DNA of 34,225 nucleotides from Gemmatimonadales bacterium. GTDB lineage: Bacteria; Gemmatimonadota; Gemmatimonadetes; Gemmatimonadales; GWC2-71-9. The position numbers were made by a program, and so were the translations under genes. The notes under the pieces are model-generated. The model searched no databases. It had not been told where the DNA came from and worked only from the letters and a program-made list of their open reading frames with translations. Positions within the stretch are counted from its first letter, which is position 1; each line of letters opens with the position of its first letter. Shown one piece after another: positions 24,352-34,225 of the stretch. The DNA lies in assembly GCA_025928955.1 (NCBI GenBank), contig JAICNA010000004.1:1-34225 (forward strand), read 5' to 3'.

Positions 24352-25653
24352 TTACGAGAGGCGAAAGCCTCCGACCGCGCTGGTGAGCTTCTCCGCCGCG
24401 TCCGCCAGATGGCCGGCGGACGACGAGATCTCTTCGGTCGACGCATTGAGCTGCTGCGCCGCGGCGGCGATCTCCTGGGCGGCCGCCGCATAGTCCTCGG
24501 TGCCGGCGGACACCTCACGCATCCGGCCGGCGATTCCCTCGATCAGCCCCCGCACCTCGTCCGCGGAGGTGGAGATGCGGCGGGTCCACTGGTCGTTTTC
24601 CTCCGCATCGGTGGCGACGTTGAGCAGGCCGTCGGCGGCGGCATGCGCGGCGTCCCGCGCCAGCATCCCTCCCTGGCCCAGCCGCAGCAGCCGCTCCCGG
24701 GCCGTCTGCACGCGATCGAGCACCGTCTGGACCGTGTTGCTCGTCGACGCGGCCGCCTGTGCCGCCTGGTTCGCGAGCTTCCGCACCTCCTCGGCAACGA
24801 CGCTGAAGCCCTTGCCTTCTTCGCCCGCGCGCGCTGCCTCGATCGAGGCATTGAGGGCGAGCATGTGCGTCTGCTTGGCGATCGCCTTCGTCTGGGTCAC
24901 GAACTTCTCGATCTCGCTCGAGGCGGCTGCGAGCGCGTCTGCTTCCACGGCGCCGCGCTCGACCTCCTCGGTGAGTCGTTCGAGCTCGGTGGTGCTGGCA
25001 TCGAGCCGCGCCTTGTGCGCGCGCGCGGCGCGGGCGAGGGCGGCATTCCGATCCGCGGCCTGCACGGCGCCGGCCGCCAGGTCCTGGGAGATCGTCAGGA
25101 TCTTCCCGGCATCGTCCGCCGCCGCGCGCACGATGATGGCCTGCTGGTTGGCGCGCTCGGTCAGCTCGCCGGTGGTGCTCGCCACCTCCTCGGTGGACGC
25201 GGTCATCTCCTCGGTCGACGCAGCGATTTCCTGGGCCATCGCGGCCGCATCGGTCGACGCGTTCTGGATCGCGCCGGTCAGGTCGCGGAGCGCGTTCACC
25301 ATGCCGGACACGCTCGTGAGCAACTGGCCGCCCCGGGTGCCCCGTCCGTTTCCCGCGAAATCGGTGGCCGTGAGATCGCCGCGAGCCACGCGCGACGCGA
25401 CCATCTCCGCCTTGACGAGCGGCTCGACGATCTGGCGGCGCAGCCACCAGACCATCAGCAGCTCGAGGATCACGGCGCCGACCATGAAGGCGAGCACGCC
25501 CGGGAGCACGAGCGCTGCGTGGTCGGTCCCGGCGGGCGCGGCATTTCGCGCGATGACCCACATCGCGCCGCCCGCAAGCGCGGTGAGGACGAGGACGGCC
25601 AGCGCGCCCACGCGATGCAGCGCTCGCGTCAGATTCAGATGATCGGCAGCCAT
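24352..25653 (-). CDS. Methyl-accepting chemotaxis-like protein lacking a sensor domain
   Basis: The 433-residue protein has two membrane segments (about 17-36 and 48-70) joined by only ~12 residues ([12 protein letters not shown]), so there is essentially no periplasmic ligand domain. A HAMP region ([23 protein letters not shown]) follows, then a long helical signalling domain. The highly conserved hairpin tip is [27 protein letters not shown], the CheA/CheW contact region, and there are repeated ASTEE/STEEI methylation-type helices. The C-terminus has no CheR-docking pentapeptide. No che genes are in the window. ATG 25653 follows CGGAGAC closely; the start is not certain. It is first in a two-gene unit with the M48 protease. 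Confidence 0.85.
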   Translation of the reverse strand: MAADHLNLTRALHRVGALAVLVLTALAGGAMWVIARNAAPAGTDHAALVLPGVLAFMVGAVILELLMVWWLRRQIVEPLVKAEMVASRVARGDLTATDFAGNGRGTRGGQLLTSVSGMVNALRDLTGAIQNASTDAAAMAQEIAASTEEMTASTEEVASTTGELTERANQQAIIVRAAADDAGKILTISQDLAAGAVQAADRNAALARAARAHKARLDASTTELERLTEEVERGAVEADALAAASSEIEKFVTQTKAIAKQTHMLALNASIEAARAGEEGKGFSVVAEEVRKLANQAAQAAASTSNTVQTVLDRVQTARERLLRLGQGGMLARDAAHAAADGLLNVATDAEENDQWTRRISTSADEVRGLIEGIAGRMREVSAGTEDYAAAAQEIAAAAQQLNASTEEISSSAGHLADAAEKLTSAVGGFRLS

Positions 25654-25876
25654 GTCTCCGGGTGGGGCTCGAGGTGGGAGTCGGTCTAAGGTAGCCCGTT
25701 CCGCCGCTCGAACGCCACCCGCGCAACGATCCATTCGCCAGCGCCGTCGACGCCAAGATGGCGGACGCCGGCGGGGCCGGCGATGATGCGGGTCACACGC
25801 CGTCGCATGGCACTAACCCGCTGTTCCCGATAGATTTACCGCTCGAGCCGCGCGAACCCTCCCCGTGCAGTGACCG

Positions 25877-28282
25877 ATGAGCGATACGCAGACGACGACC
25901 GTGGACCAGGCCTATCACCCCGAGATCGTGGAGCCGAAGTGGCAGCGCCGCTGGGCGGAGCGCGGCACCAACGCGCCCGACCTCGACGCGGCCACGCGTC
26001 CGTTCTTCAACCTCATGATGTTCCCCTACCCCTCCGCGGAGGGGCTGCACGTCGGGAACATGTTCGCCTTCACGGGAAGCGACGTCTTCGGGCGATTCAA
26101 GCGCCTGCAGGGGTTCGACGTCTTCGAGCCGATCGGGTATGACGCGTTCGGAATCCACAGCGAGAACTTCGCACTCAAGGTCGGGACGCATCCGGGAAAG
26201 CTGATCCCGCAGAACATCGCGAACTTCCGCCGGCAGCTCACCCGCATCGGGGGGATGTTCGACTGGCGGCACGAGCTCGCCACGACCGATCCGGCCTACT
26301 ATCGCTGGACGCAGTGGCTCTTCCTGCAGCTGCTCAGGGCCGGCAAGGCGTACAAGAAGGCCGCGGCCGTCAACTGGTGCCCCAACGACAAGACGGTGCT
26401 CGCCAACGAGCAGGTCGTCGGCGGGCGCTGCGAGCGGTGCGATGCCCTCGTCGAACAGCGGATCCTCGAGCAGTGGTTCTTCCGGATCAGCGACTACGCG
26501 GACCGGCTGCTCGCCAATCTCGACGACCCCTCGAAGATGAGCTGGTCCGAGACGACGGCCACGGCCCAGCGCAACTGGCTGGGCCGTTCGGAAGGGGCGC
26601 AGATCGTCTTTCCGGTGGACGCGGGCCGGTCGATCGAGGTCTACACGACGCGCCCGGACACCATCTTCGGTGCCACCTTCATGGTCCTCGCGCCCGAGCA
26701 TCCGCTCGTGGATGCGATGGTCACGCCCGGCCAGCGCGAAAGCGTCGACGCCTACCGCCGTGCCACGCTGGCCCGGGACCTCGTCAGCCGGAAGGTCGTG
26801 GACAAGGAGAAGACGGGGGTCTTCACCGGCGCCTTCGCCCGGAATCCCGCCACGGGGCGCCGGATTCCCGTCTGGGTCGCCGATTACGTGCTGATGGGGT
26901 ACGGCACCGGCGCGATCATGGCCGTGCCCGGCCATGACGAGCGGGACCGCGAGTTCGCGGAGAAATTCCGCCTCCCCATCGTCGAGGTGATCGACGCGGA
27001 CGGCCGGCTCGCCGAGTCGGATCGCTTCACCGGCATGCCGGCGGACGAGGGGAAGACCGCGATCATCCGCTGGCTCGAGTCGGGCGGCGCAGGGAAGGGG
27101 AAGGTGCAGTATCGCCTGCACGACTGGTGCATCTCGCGCCAGCGCTACTGGGGACCGCCGATCCCGATCATCTACTGCGACACGTGCGGCGCCGTGCCGG
27201 TGCCCGAGTCGCAGCTGCCGGTGCTCCTCCCGGAGATCGAGGACTTCCGCCCTGACGACACCGGGATCTCGCCGCTCGCCCGGCACGAGGAGTGGTACTA
27301 CACCCCCTGTCCGACCTGCGGCGCGCGCGGTCGGCGCGAGACCGACGTCTCGGACACGTTCCTCGACTCGGCGTGGTACTACCTGCGCTACACCAGCACC
27401 GAGTTCGACGACCGCCCCTTCGATCGGGACCGCGTGCGGCGCTGGTGCCCGGTGTCCACCTACATCGGCGGGAACGAGCACGCGGTCCTGCATCTCCTCT
27501 ACGCGCGGTTCATCGCGATGGTGCTCGAGGAGCTCGGCCATGTGGAGTTCGACGAGCCGTTCCGCGTCTTCCGCGCGCACGGACTCATCGTGAAGGACGG
27601 CGCGAAGATGTCGAAGTCGCGCGGCAACGTCGTCATCCCGGACGAGTACATCGCCAGGTGGGGCGCTGACACCTTCCGCATGTACCTGATGTTCCTCGGC
27701 CCCTTCCAGGAGGGAGGCGATTTCCGCGACGAGGGCATCAGCGGCCCGCGGCGCTTCCTCGACAAGGTGTGGACGCTGGTCGGAGAGGCGACGCGCAACA
27801 TCATCGCCGACCTCCCGCGGCACGTCGAGATCAAGTGGCACGAGACGATGAAGAAGGCGCACGACGCGATCGAGGGCCTGCACTACAACGTCGCGATCGC
27901 GGCGTACATGGAGCTCGTCAACACGCTGCGTGACGCGGGCTCGGCCGACCGGCGGATCGTGGAGGATCTCGTGGTGATGATCGCGCCCTTCGCGCCGCAC
28001 TTTGCCGAGGAGTGCTGGGAGCGGCTCGGCCACGGCGGCTCGGTCTTCGAGGAACGCTGGCCGGAGTGGGAGGAGTCGCTCACGGTGGAGGAGAGCGTGG
28101 AGGTCGCCGTGCAGGTGAACGGGAAGACGCGTTCCCGCATCGTCGTGCGCCGGGACGCCGGGGAAGAAGCCACCGTCGCCGCCGCCCTCCTCGACGACAC
28201 CACCCGCCGCTTCATCGGCGACCAGGCGATCCGGAAGGTCATCTACGTCCCGAACCGGCTCGTCAATCTGGTGGTGGCTTGA
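25877..28282 (+). CDS. leuS: Leucyl-tRNA synthetase
   Basis: This enzyme charges tRNA-Leu. The 801-residue class Ia synthetase has the HIGH-like H58-V-G-N in YPSAEGLHVGN, the editing domain (TTRPDTIFGATFMVLAPEHPL and GTGAIMAVPGHDERD), the catalytic WCISRQRYWG, zinc-like Cys pairs (CDTCG, CPTCG), and KMSKS at 577-581. A C-terminal VQVNGKTRSRIVV domain completes it. The length fits the bacterial family. ATG 25877 is used; no convincing ribosome-binding site is seen. The 223-base region upstream, shared with the divergent MCP gene, shows nothing I can name, in particular no T-box. The gene converges with prfC across palindromic element 2. Confidence 0.96.
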   Translation: MSDTQTTTVDQAYHPEIVEPKWQRRWAERGTNAPDLDAATRPFFNLMMFPYPSAEGLHVGNMFAFTGSDVFGRFKRLQGFDVFEPIGYDAFGIHSENFALKVGTHPGKLIPQNIANFRRQLTRIGGMFDWRHELATTDPAYYRWTQWLFLQLLRAGKAYKKAAAVNWCPNDKTVLANEQVVGGRCERCDALVEQRILEQWFFRISDYADRLLANLDDPSKMSWSETTATAQRNWLGRSEGAQIVFPVDAGRSIEVYTTRPDTIFGATFMVLAPEHPLVDAMVTPGQRESVDAYRRATLARDLVSRKVVDKEKTGVFTGAFARNPATGRRIPVWVADYVLMGYGTGAIMAVPGHDERDREFAEKFRLPIVEVIDADGRLAESDRFTGMPADEGKTAIIRWLESGGAGKGKVQYRLHDWCISRQRYWGPPIPIIYCDTCGAVPVPESQLPVLLPEIEDFRPDDTGISPLARHEEWYYTPCPTCGARGRRETDVSDTFLDSAWYYLRYTSTEFDDRPFDRDRVRRWCPVSTYIGGNEHAVLHLLYARFIAMVLEELGHVEFDEPFRVFRAHGLIVKDGAKMSKSRGNVVIPDEYIARWGADTFRMYLMFLGPFQEGGDFRDEGISGPRRFLDKVWTLVGEATRNIIADLPRHVEIKWHETMKKAHDAIEGLHYNVAIAAYMELVNTLRDAGSADRRIVEDLVVMIAPFAPHFAEECWERLGHGGSVFEERWPEWEESLTVEESVEVAVQVNGKTRSRIVVRRDAGEEATVAAALLDDTTRRFIGDQAIRKVIYVPNRLVNLVVA

Positions 28283-28294
28283 GTCGTTGTTGAT

Positions 28295-28511
28295 GAACCA
28301 CGGAGGCGCGGAGGGACGGAGACACGTGGAGCGGGTCGAGTTCCCTGCGGCATGGTCGTACGGCGGAGTAGAACGCGGACGGAGTCCCAGCTGACAAGGC
28401 GTGTTGTCGTGCGCCGCTCCTGAGTCCGCCCATATCGCGATCCCGACCCGCCGCATCCACCGGGATCACTTCTCCGCGTTCCTCCGCGCATCCCTGCCTC
28501 CGTGGTTCAAC
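28295..28511. repeat. Intergenic palindromic element 2 with octamer-periodic arms
   Basis: The left arm (28295-28331) has GAACCACGGAGG then GCGCGGAG, GGACGGAG; the right arm (28472-28511) reads on the other strand GTTGAACCACGGAGG, GCAGGGAT, GCGCGGAG. Twelve bases at the outer ends are perfectly complementary (28295-28306 with 28497-28508), with weaker pairing inward. A spacer of ~140 bases (28332-28471) holds no recognisable gene. The arms begin 12 bases after the leuS stop and end 2 bases before the prfC stop. Confidence 0.75.
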
Positions 28512-28513
28512 TT

Positions 28514-30127
<1,614 letters not shown>

Positions 30128-30161
30128 GGCGCGGGGAAGGTAACCGGTCGCGTCGCGGCGG

Positions 30162-31082
30162 TCATCCTGCCGGCACGGCGAGCGCACTCATGAGCGCCAC
30201 GACGGCGCGCTCCTTCGCCTTGGCCTCGACGTCGACCGTGAGCCGCCGGCCGAGCCATGCGGCGGGGAAGTCCACCGGATCGATGTAGTCTGCGTGGGGC
30301 CGGGGGTTTCGCGCCGACCACCCGTCGCGCGGCGAGGAGATATGCACCCACGGCTCGCGCTCTCCCCAGGTCTCCCCCGCCGCATCCGTCGCATCGATGA
30401 CCTCGAGGCCATCGGGATGGCAGCGGTGGTGGTGCGCGTCGTAGACGAGCGGAACTCCGGCGATGCGGCAGAGCGGGAGGAGGTCGGATGGCGTGAACTG
30501 ACGATCGTCGTTCTCGAGCGCGAGCCGCGTGCGTGCTCCGTCCGACAGCCGGTCGATCCCCCGGGCGAGCCGATCGACCGCGGCGTCCCCGCCGCCCGTC
30601 ATCGAGCCGCCGTGCAGGACCAGCGTATCCGCGCCGATGAGCGCGGCGACGCGAGCCTGGAAGTCGAGCTCGCGCACGGACGACGCGACGACGTCGTCCC
30701 GGATCGAGTTGAGCACCACGAACTGGTCGGGATGGAACGAGAGCCGGACGCCGAGTGCTGCCGCGCGTGCCCCCGCACCAGCGAAGGCGGCGTGCAGGGA
30801 GCCATCGGCGTCCAGCGACTCGAGCGAGTAGCCGGTCACCGGGTGGGTACCGAGCGGGAGGATCTGGCTGTTGATGCGGAACGCGCCGATGCCGAGCGCC
30901 GCACACGTGTCCACGGCCCGGAGCAGCGATGCGGCGTTGTCGCGGGCGATGGCCCGCAGGTACTCGGCGCGGGCCCCCGGCGCGAGCGCGCCGGCGAAGC
31001 GATGCGTCGCCGTGCGGAACTTGATCGGCGCGTCGAGGAACTGGCAGCAGAGCCCGAAGCGGAGCGTGCCCGGAGCGTGCAC
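30162..31082 (-). CDS. uvsE: UV damage endonuclease UvsE/UVDE
   Basis: This enzyme nicks DNA 5' of UV photoproducts and some other lesions, starting alternative excision repair. The 306-residue TIM-barrel protein has FGLCCQFL near the start, GAFRINSQILPL, SFHPDQFVVLNS, LVLHGG, LALENDDR and VYDAHHHRCHP, the conserved metal-binding blocks of the family. Translation appears to begin at a GTG one base after the VIT1-like stop (TAG, C, GTG), so translation is likely coupled. The length fits the family (about 300). Confidence 0.93.
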   Translation of the reverse strand: MHAPGTLRFGLCCQFLDAPIKFRTATHRFAGALAPGARAEYLRAIARDNAASLLRAVDTCAALGIGAFRINSQILPLGTHPVTGYSLESLDADGSLHAAFAGAGARAAALGVRLSFHPDQFVVLNSIRDDVVASSVRELDFQARVAALIGADTLVLHGGSMTGGGDAAVDRLARGIDRLSDGARTRLALENDDRQFTPSDLLPLCRIAGVPLVYDAHHHRCHPDGLEVIDATDAAGETWGEREPWVHISSPRDGWSARNPRPHADYIDPVDFPAAWLGRRLTVDVEAKAKERAVVALMSALAVPAG

Positions 31083-31083
31083 G

Positions 31084-32205
31084 CTAGAGGATCTTCACGA
31101 CCCACTCGCCGAGGAAATACCCGGCGATGGCCACTCCGAGGCCGACGAGGAACATGTCCAGGCCGCTCTTGAAGATCCCGCGGCCGGTGAAGAAGCTGCG
31201 CGCGGCGCCGACGCCGAAGTGCGAGAGCATCGCCAGGGCGAACGAGGTCCAGATCGCGCCGGGGCCGGTCGAGAAGAGGAACGGCGCCACCGGGATGAGC
31301 GCGCCGAGCGCCGTCGCCGTGCCCGTGATCCACGCTTCGCGCATCGGTGTCGAGGTCGCCTCGCCGATCTTGAGCTCCTCGCGCACTTTCTCCGCGAGCG
31401 CCTGCTCCGGATCGGTCATCACCTGGGTCGCGAGCGCCTCGGCCTGGGCGCTGGGGATACCCTTCGCCTGGTACAGGAGGCTGAGCTCGTCCCGCTCGAG
31501 CTCGGGCATGAGGCGGATCTCCTCGCGCTCCATCGCGATCTCGTGCTCGAACACCTCCCGCTCGCTCTTGGCCGCGAGGTAGCCGGAGGCGCCCATCGAC
31601 AGTGCGTCCGCGACCACCCCGGCGAGGCCCGCGACGATCAGCGCATGCTCCACCGTATCGAAGGAGCTCTGCGCCCCGATCATCCCGGCCACGAGGCCGA
31701 AATTCGCCGTGAGGCCGTCGTTGAAGCCGTACACCACGTTCCTGAGGAAGCCGCCGGCGCCGGTCTTGTGCCAGGGCTCGCCGCTGGAGCCGGCGAGCTG
31801 CGCGAGCGTGCCCGCATGCTCCTTCGACTCCTGCGCGAGCCTGAGCGCCGTCGGTGCGGCATCCGCGTCGGGTGCCGAGCGATAGAGCCGGAGGTAGCCC
31901 TTCACCTCGCGGCCTTCCTCTTCGAGGAGCATGGGGAGGAGCACGCCGCTCCCCACTCGCCGCGCGACCCAGGCCCGGAAGCGGGCCCCGCGCGAGGGCA
32001 TCGGGATCCCGACCGGGTTCCCATGCTCCGCCAGCAGCTTCCTCCACATCTCGACGTGCCGGTCCTCGACCTCCGCCAGCTCCCGATAGATCCGCGACCG
32101 TTCCGCGTTCTCCTCCGAGCGGGCGAGCTCCCGGTAGAGAAACGCCGCGTCGGCTTCGTCTTCGAGGTGGTGGAGCCAGGTCGAGGTGTCGGTGGGGGTC
32201 GTCAT
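31084..32205 (-). CDS. Ferritin-like / VIT1-CCC1 fusion iron-manganese transporter (MbfA-type)
   Basis: The 373-residue protein combines an N-terminal ferritin-like/rubrerythrin helical domain (1-150) with a C-terminal VIT1/CCC1 membrane domain. Iron-site residues are visible: EDEADAAFLYRELARSEE and EVEDRHVEMW (ExxH), plus ESKEHAG. The membrane half (about 155-373) contains FNDGLTANFGLVAGM, ADALSMGASGYLAAKSE and hydrophobic C-terminal segments. This resembles membrane-bound ferritin A, which exports iron or manganese. ATG 32205 is chosen; no good ribosome-binding site precedes it. It is the first gene of an operon with uvsE and prfC. Confidence 0.88.
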   Translation of the reverse strand: MTTPTDTSTWLHHLEDEADAAFLYRELARSEENAERSRIYRELAEVEDRHVEMWRKLLAEHGNPVGIPMPSRGARFRAWVARRVGSGVLLPMLLEEEGREVKGYLRLYRSAPDADAAPTALRLAQESKEHAGTLAQLAGSSGEPWHKTGAGGFLRNVVYGFNDGLTANFGLVAGMIGAQSSFDTVEHALIVAGLAGVVADALSMGASGYLAAKSEREVFEHEIAMEREEIRLMPELERDELSLLYQAKGIPSAQAEALATQVMTDPEQALAEKVREELKIGEATSTPMREAWITGTATALGALIPVAPFLFSTGPGAIWTSFALAMLSHFGVGAARSFFTGRGIFKSGLDMFLVGLGVAIAGYFLGEWVVKIL

Positions 32206-32734
32206 GCCGGAAAGATAGCCGGAAAAGGTCACGCAGAACCCGGGAACGTTTCCGGATCCGACTGGTCGAAAAACGGCACACGAAAGCACGAAAGGGGGCG
32301 GTGGCGGGCGCGCTCCCCGGGTGACGGGCGGGCAGGGTCGGTGAGGTCGGCGCTGGCCCAATCGCGAAAACGCGAAACGCAAAGCAAACCGCGGACAGCG
32401 CCGTGGGCCGCCGGCGGTCCGAATCCGTGGCAGGTTCGGAGCTGTTGCTTTATTTGGGCGTTTGCGAGGGATCCGCGGCCGACAGCGACTCCTCCGTGGC
32501 TTCCCGTTCCGTTCGCGGTTTCGCGATTCTGCCGAGCCCGGGCATGCCCCGATCCCGAGCCATTCCGAAAGCCAGCCCGCCCACCGGCCCGTTTCGCCCC
32601 TTGCTGTCTTCGTGTGCGTCTTTCAGCTGGTTTCTGCGCCGACCCCCGTCAGATACCCCGATCCCGACACCTGACGGCCCGTTCCTACGTCGGGTTTGCG
32701 ACGATTCCGGCTCCTGCCGCATCTTTAGAACACC
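32206..32734. repeat. 529-base noncoding region with nested inverted repeats (palindromic element 3)
   Basis: I see no convincing gene. Outer arms GCACACGAAAGCACGAAAGG (32276-32295) and its near reverse complement at 32597-32617 flank inner arms AATCGCGAAAACGCGAA (32360-32376) and TTCGCGGTTTCGCGATT (32512-32528), so pairing would be nested. Both sides are purine-rich on the + strand first, then pyrimidine-rich, as in elements 1 and 2. It separates the VIT1-like gene and the divergent ECF sigma gene, and must hold their promoters, but I could not identify -10/-35 boxes. An open frame on the + strand at 32403-32738 has no family features. Confidence 0.65.
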
Positions 32735-33289
32735 ATGACCCGAGCGCTCTTCATGGATCCATCCTTCGTGGCGAACGCCGACGCCGTCCTGGCCCGTGCC
32801 CGGACCGGCGATGCCGCGGCCCTCGAAGCCCTGTTCCGGGCCTTCGAAGGGCCGGTCTACAACCTCGCCCGGCGCATCTGCCGGACGACGGAGGACGCCG
32901 AAGACGTGGTCCAGGAGACCTTCTTCGAGGTCTGCCGGAGCATCCGGAACTACCGCGGGGATGGGAGCATCTGGGGCTGGATCCGCAGCATCACGGCCAG
33001 CAAGGCGCTCATGCGGCTCCGGCGCAACAAGTACCGGGACACCGACGAGCTCGACGATCAGGTGACCCCGATGCGGCGCGAGGACACCGCCCTCCGGATG
33101 GACCTCGAGGCCGCGCTGGAGCGGCTCGGCGAGACTTCCCGCGCGGTCGTCTGGCTGCACGACGTCGAGGGATACACACACGAGGAAATTGCAGGGATGA
33201 TGGGCAAGACGGTGAGCTTCTCGAAGTCCCAGCTGGCCCGGGCCCACGCCCGGCTGCGCCGCTGGCTTGGAGAGGAGGTACCGGCATGA
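32735..33289 (+). CDS. ECF sigma-70 family RNA polymerase sigma factor
   Basis: The 184-residue protein has region 2 (about 30-95: VYNLARRICRTTEDAEDVVQETF and WGWIRSITASKALMRLR) and region 4 (about 125-180: LGETSRAVVWLHDVEGYTHEEIAGMM then RAHARLRRWL). In region 4 the usual GTVKSR turn reads VSFSKSQLAR. Start ATG 32735 is used; ATG 32753 (MDPSFVA) is possible, and neither has a clear ribosome-binding site. Its stop overlaps the anti-sigma start (ATGA), a classic sigma/anti-sigma pair. Such factors usually respond to envelope or oxidative stress; the stimulus is unknown here. Confidence 0.92.
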   Translation: MTRALFMDPSFVANADAVLARARTGDAAALEALFRAFEGPVYNLARRICRTTEDAEDVVQETFFEVCRSIRNYRGDGSIWGWIRSITASKALMRLRRNKYRDTDELDDQVTPMRREDTALRMDLEAALERLGETSRAVVWLHDVEGYTHEEIAGMMGKTVSFSKSQLARAHARLRRWLGEEVPA

Positions 33290-33906
33290 CACACCTGACC
33301 ATGGACCAGCTGGTCGCACTCAGGGACGGGAGCTCGGAGCCCGGGACGGCCGCGGCCCGCGAACATCTCGAATCCTGCGCGCAGTGCGCCGCAGAACTCG
33401 ACCGGCTGCATCAGCGGATCGCCCGGCTTCGCGCGCTGCCCAACCTGCGTCCTTCGCGGGACCTCTGGCCGCAGATCGACGCCGAGCGCCGCCGGCTTCG
33501 CCGTGGGCGGCGGACCCGCTGGATGGGCATCGGCGGCCTCGCGCTCGCCGCCTCGCTCGCCGGCGTCGCCGCGATCGGGCCGGGCATGGAGCGGTCCGAT
33601 CCGGCCGGCGCCGAGCTTCCCGTCGAAGGGGAGCTGGCCGCCGTCCGGGAGCGTTCCCAGGCACTCGAGACGATGCTCGACGCCTACAATCCCGACGCCC
33701 GGGTGATCGACGGGCAGACCGCCCGGGTGGCGCAGGCGCTCGAGGACCGGATCGCCGACGTCGACCACGAGCTCCAGGTCACCGAGCTCCAGCGCGAGGC
33801 ACCCGATCAGGACGAGGTGCTGCTCGATCTCTGGCGCGAGCGTGTTGGACTGCTCGACGCCCTGGTGGACGTGCACGTGACGCGTGCCAGCAATGTGGGG
33901 CTGTAG
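33286..33906 (+). CDS. Zinc-finger anti-sigma factor, single-pass membrane protein
   Basis: The 206-residue protein has an N-terminal ZAS-type zinc motif H27-x3-C31-x2-C34. An arginine-rich segment is followed by one membrane helix (about 79-100, WMGIGGLALAASLAGVAAIG) and a helical periplasmic part. It should bind and hold the ECF sigma factor at the membrane until a signal releases it. AGAGGAGG (33271-33278) precedes the ATG, which overlaps the sigma stop by 4 bases. The PDZ protein follows 10 bases after its stop. Confidence 0.88.
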   Translation: MTHLTMDQLVALRDGSSEPGTAAAREHLESCAQCAAELDRLHQRIARLRALPNLRPSRDLWPQIDAERRRLRRGRRTRWMGIGGLALAASLAGVAAIGPGMERSDPAGAELPVEGELAAVRERSQALETMLDAYNPDARVIDGQTARVAQALEDRIADVDHELQVTELQREAPDQDEVLLDLWRERVGLLDALVDVHVTRASNVGL

Positions 33907-33916
33907 GAGGATGGAG

Positions 33917-34225
33917 ATGAAGCAGTCGCTGATGTTCGTGCTCGGCCTGGCGCTCGTCGGCACGGCGGCCGCCGAGGCGCAGGAGCCGGCACGCGCCGGA
34001 AGCGGCGTTCGCAGCACCACCCCCTACCGGTACGTCACCTCGAGACCGCACCTCGGCTTTTCCGTGACGACCCGGCCCACGGTCTCGGACACGATCGGCG
34101 CGCTCGTCGAAAGCGTGACCCCGGGCAGCCCGGCCTTCCGCGCCGGAATCCGGTCGGGCGACGTGATCACCAGGATCAACGGTCACGCGCTCGTTGCACG
34201 GATGGCACCCGGTGTCCGGACGCTC
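33917..34225 (+). CDS. Secreted PDZ-domain protein, N-terminal part (truncated by window edge)
   Basis: About 103 residues are visible. A signal peptide (MKQSLMFVLGLALVGTAAAEA) is followed by a PDZ domain start: HLGFSVTTRP, then VESVTPGSPAFRAGIRSGDVITRINGH, the peptide-binding fold of HtrA-like or S41 proteins. ATG 33917 is preferred over 33911, because AGGAGG (33905-33910) is then 6 bases upstream. It is the third gene of the sigma/anti-sigma operon, so it may transmit or respond to envelope stress; the domain after the PDZ is not in the window. Confidence 0.82.
   Translation, partial: MKQSLMFVLGLALVGTAAAEAQEPARAGSGVRSTTPYRYVTSRPHLGFSVTTRPTVSDTIGALVESVTPGSPAFRAGIRSGDVITRINGHALVARMAPGVRTL

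Noticed and set aside
25654-25876. T-box or other leader before leuS
   Set aside because: No specifier loop, antiterminator or terminator hairpin could be recognised.
25793-28456. Very long open frame on the minus strand opposite leuS
   Set aside because: It is antisense to a complete leucyl-tRNA synthetase, is rich in Arg/His/Asp/Val as expected from GC-rich antisense translation, and has no family motif.
32403-32738. 111-codon open frame in the noncoding region before the sigma gene
   Set aside because: Low-complexity Ser/Pro/Arg composition, no ribosome-binding site, and it runs across the arms of the inverted repeats.

Overview
The window is about 34 kb of high-GC, densely coded bacterial DNA. 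Housekeeping genes, overlapping start/stop codons and small secreted proteins suggest a free-living Gram-negative-type cell envelope: a lipoprotein L,D-transpeptidase, an O-antigen-ligase-like protein, YceI, and a periplasmic PDZ protein behind an anti-sigma factor. The overall flavour (GC content, gene repertoire, a tyrosine-rich 118-residue hypothetical protein) is most like Gemmatimonadota or a neighbouring soil phylum. That is an inference from style; no rRNA or ribosomal protein is present to settle it. No CRISPR, IS element, phage gene, tRNA or rRNA was seen.

Layout. 1-2963: DUF1015 (5' truncated), serA and serC, a serine-biosynthesis operon. 3076-4934: an SDR oxidoreductase overlapping a 3-mercaptopyruvate sulfurtransferase. 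5023-6699: a receiver-only protein diverging from a BON-domain protein with a Gly/Gln/Tyr-rich low-complexity domain. 6781-10846: a Wzy/O-antigen-ligase-like membrane protein diverging from YceI, then an L,D-transpeptidase lipoprotein. 10889-12229: a PlsC-type acyltransferase.

12301-22590 is the centre of interest, a complete cyanophycin (multi-L-arginyl-poly-L-aspartate) locus. One cyanophycin synthetase (883 aa) lies on the + strand. Facing it is a tightly overlapped minus-strand operon: alpha/beta hydrolase, DUF4031-like small protein, isoaspartyl dipeptidase (iadA), cyanophycinase (cphB), second cyanophycin synthetase (939 aa), and a CphA-type Mur ligase without an ATP-grasp domain. Together these cover polymer synthesis, cutting to beta-Asp-Arg dipeptides, and hydrolysis of the dipeptides. 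The standalone Mur ligase and the two leading genes are the parts without an assigned role.

22687-34225: two overlapping small-protein genes; an M48 metalloprotease and a sensor-less methyl-accepting protein; leuS; prfC, uvsE and a ferritin-like/VIT1 iron transporter as a minus-strand operon; and an ECF sigma, zinc-finger anti-sigma and PDZ protein operon (3' truncated).

Three intergenic regions (23396-23504, 28295-28511, about 32270-32630) are built the same way. Each has a purine-rich arm of roughly 8-nt-periodic repeats (GACGGAAG, CCACGGAG, CACGAAAG types), a spacer, and the complementary pyrimidine-rich arm. They look like members of one degenerate family of intergenic palindromes, and are the most unexplained noncoding signal here. 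Ordinary terminator-like hairpins also lie between several gene pairs.
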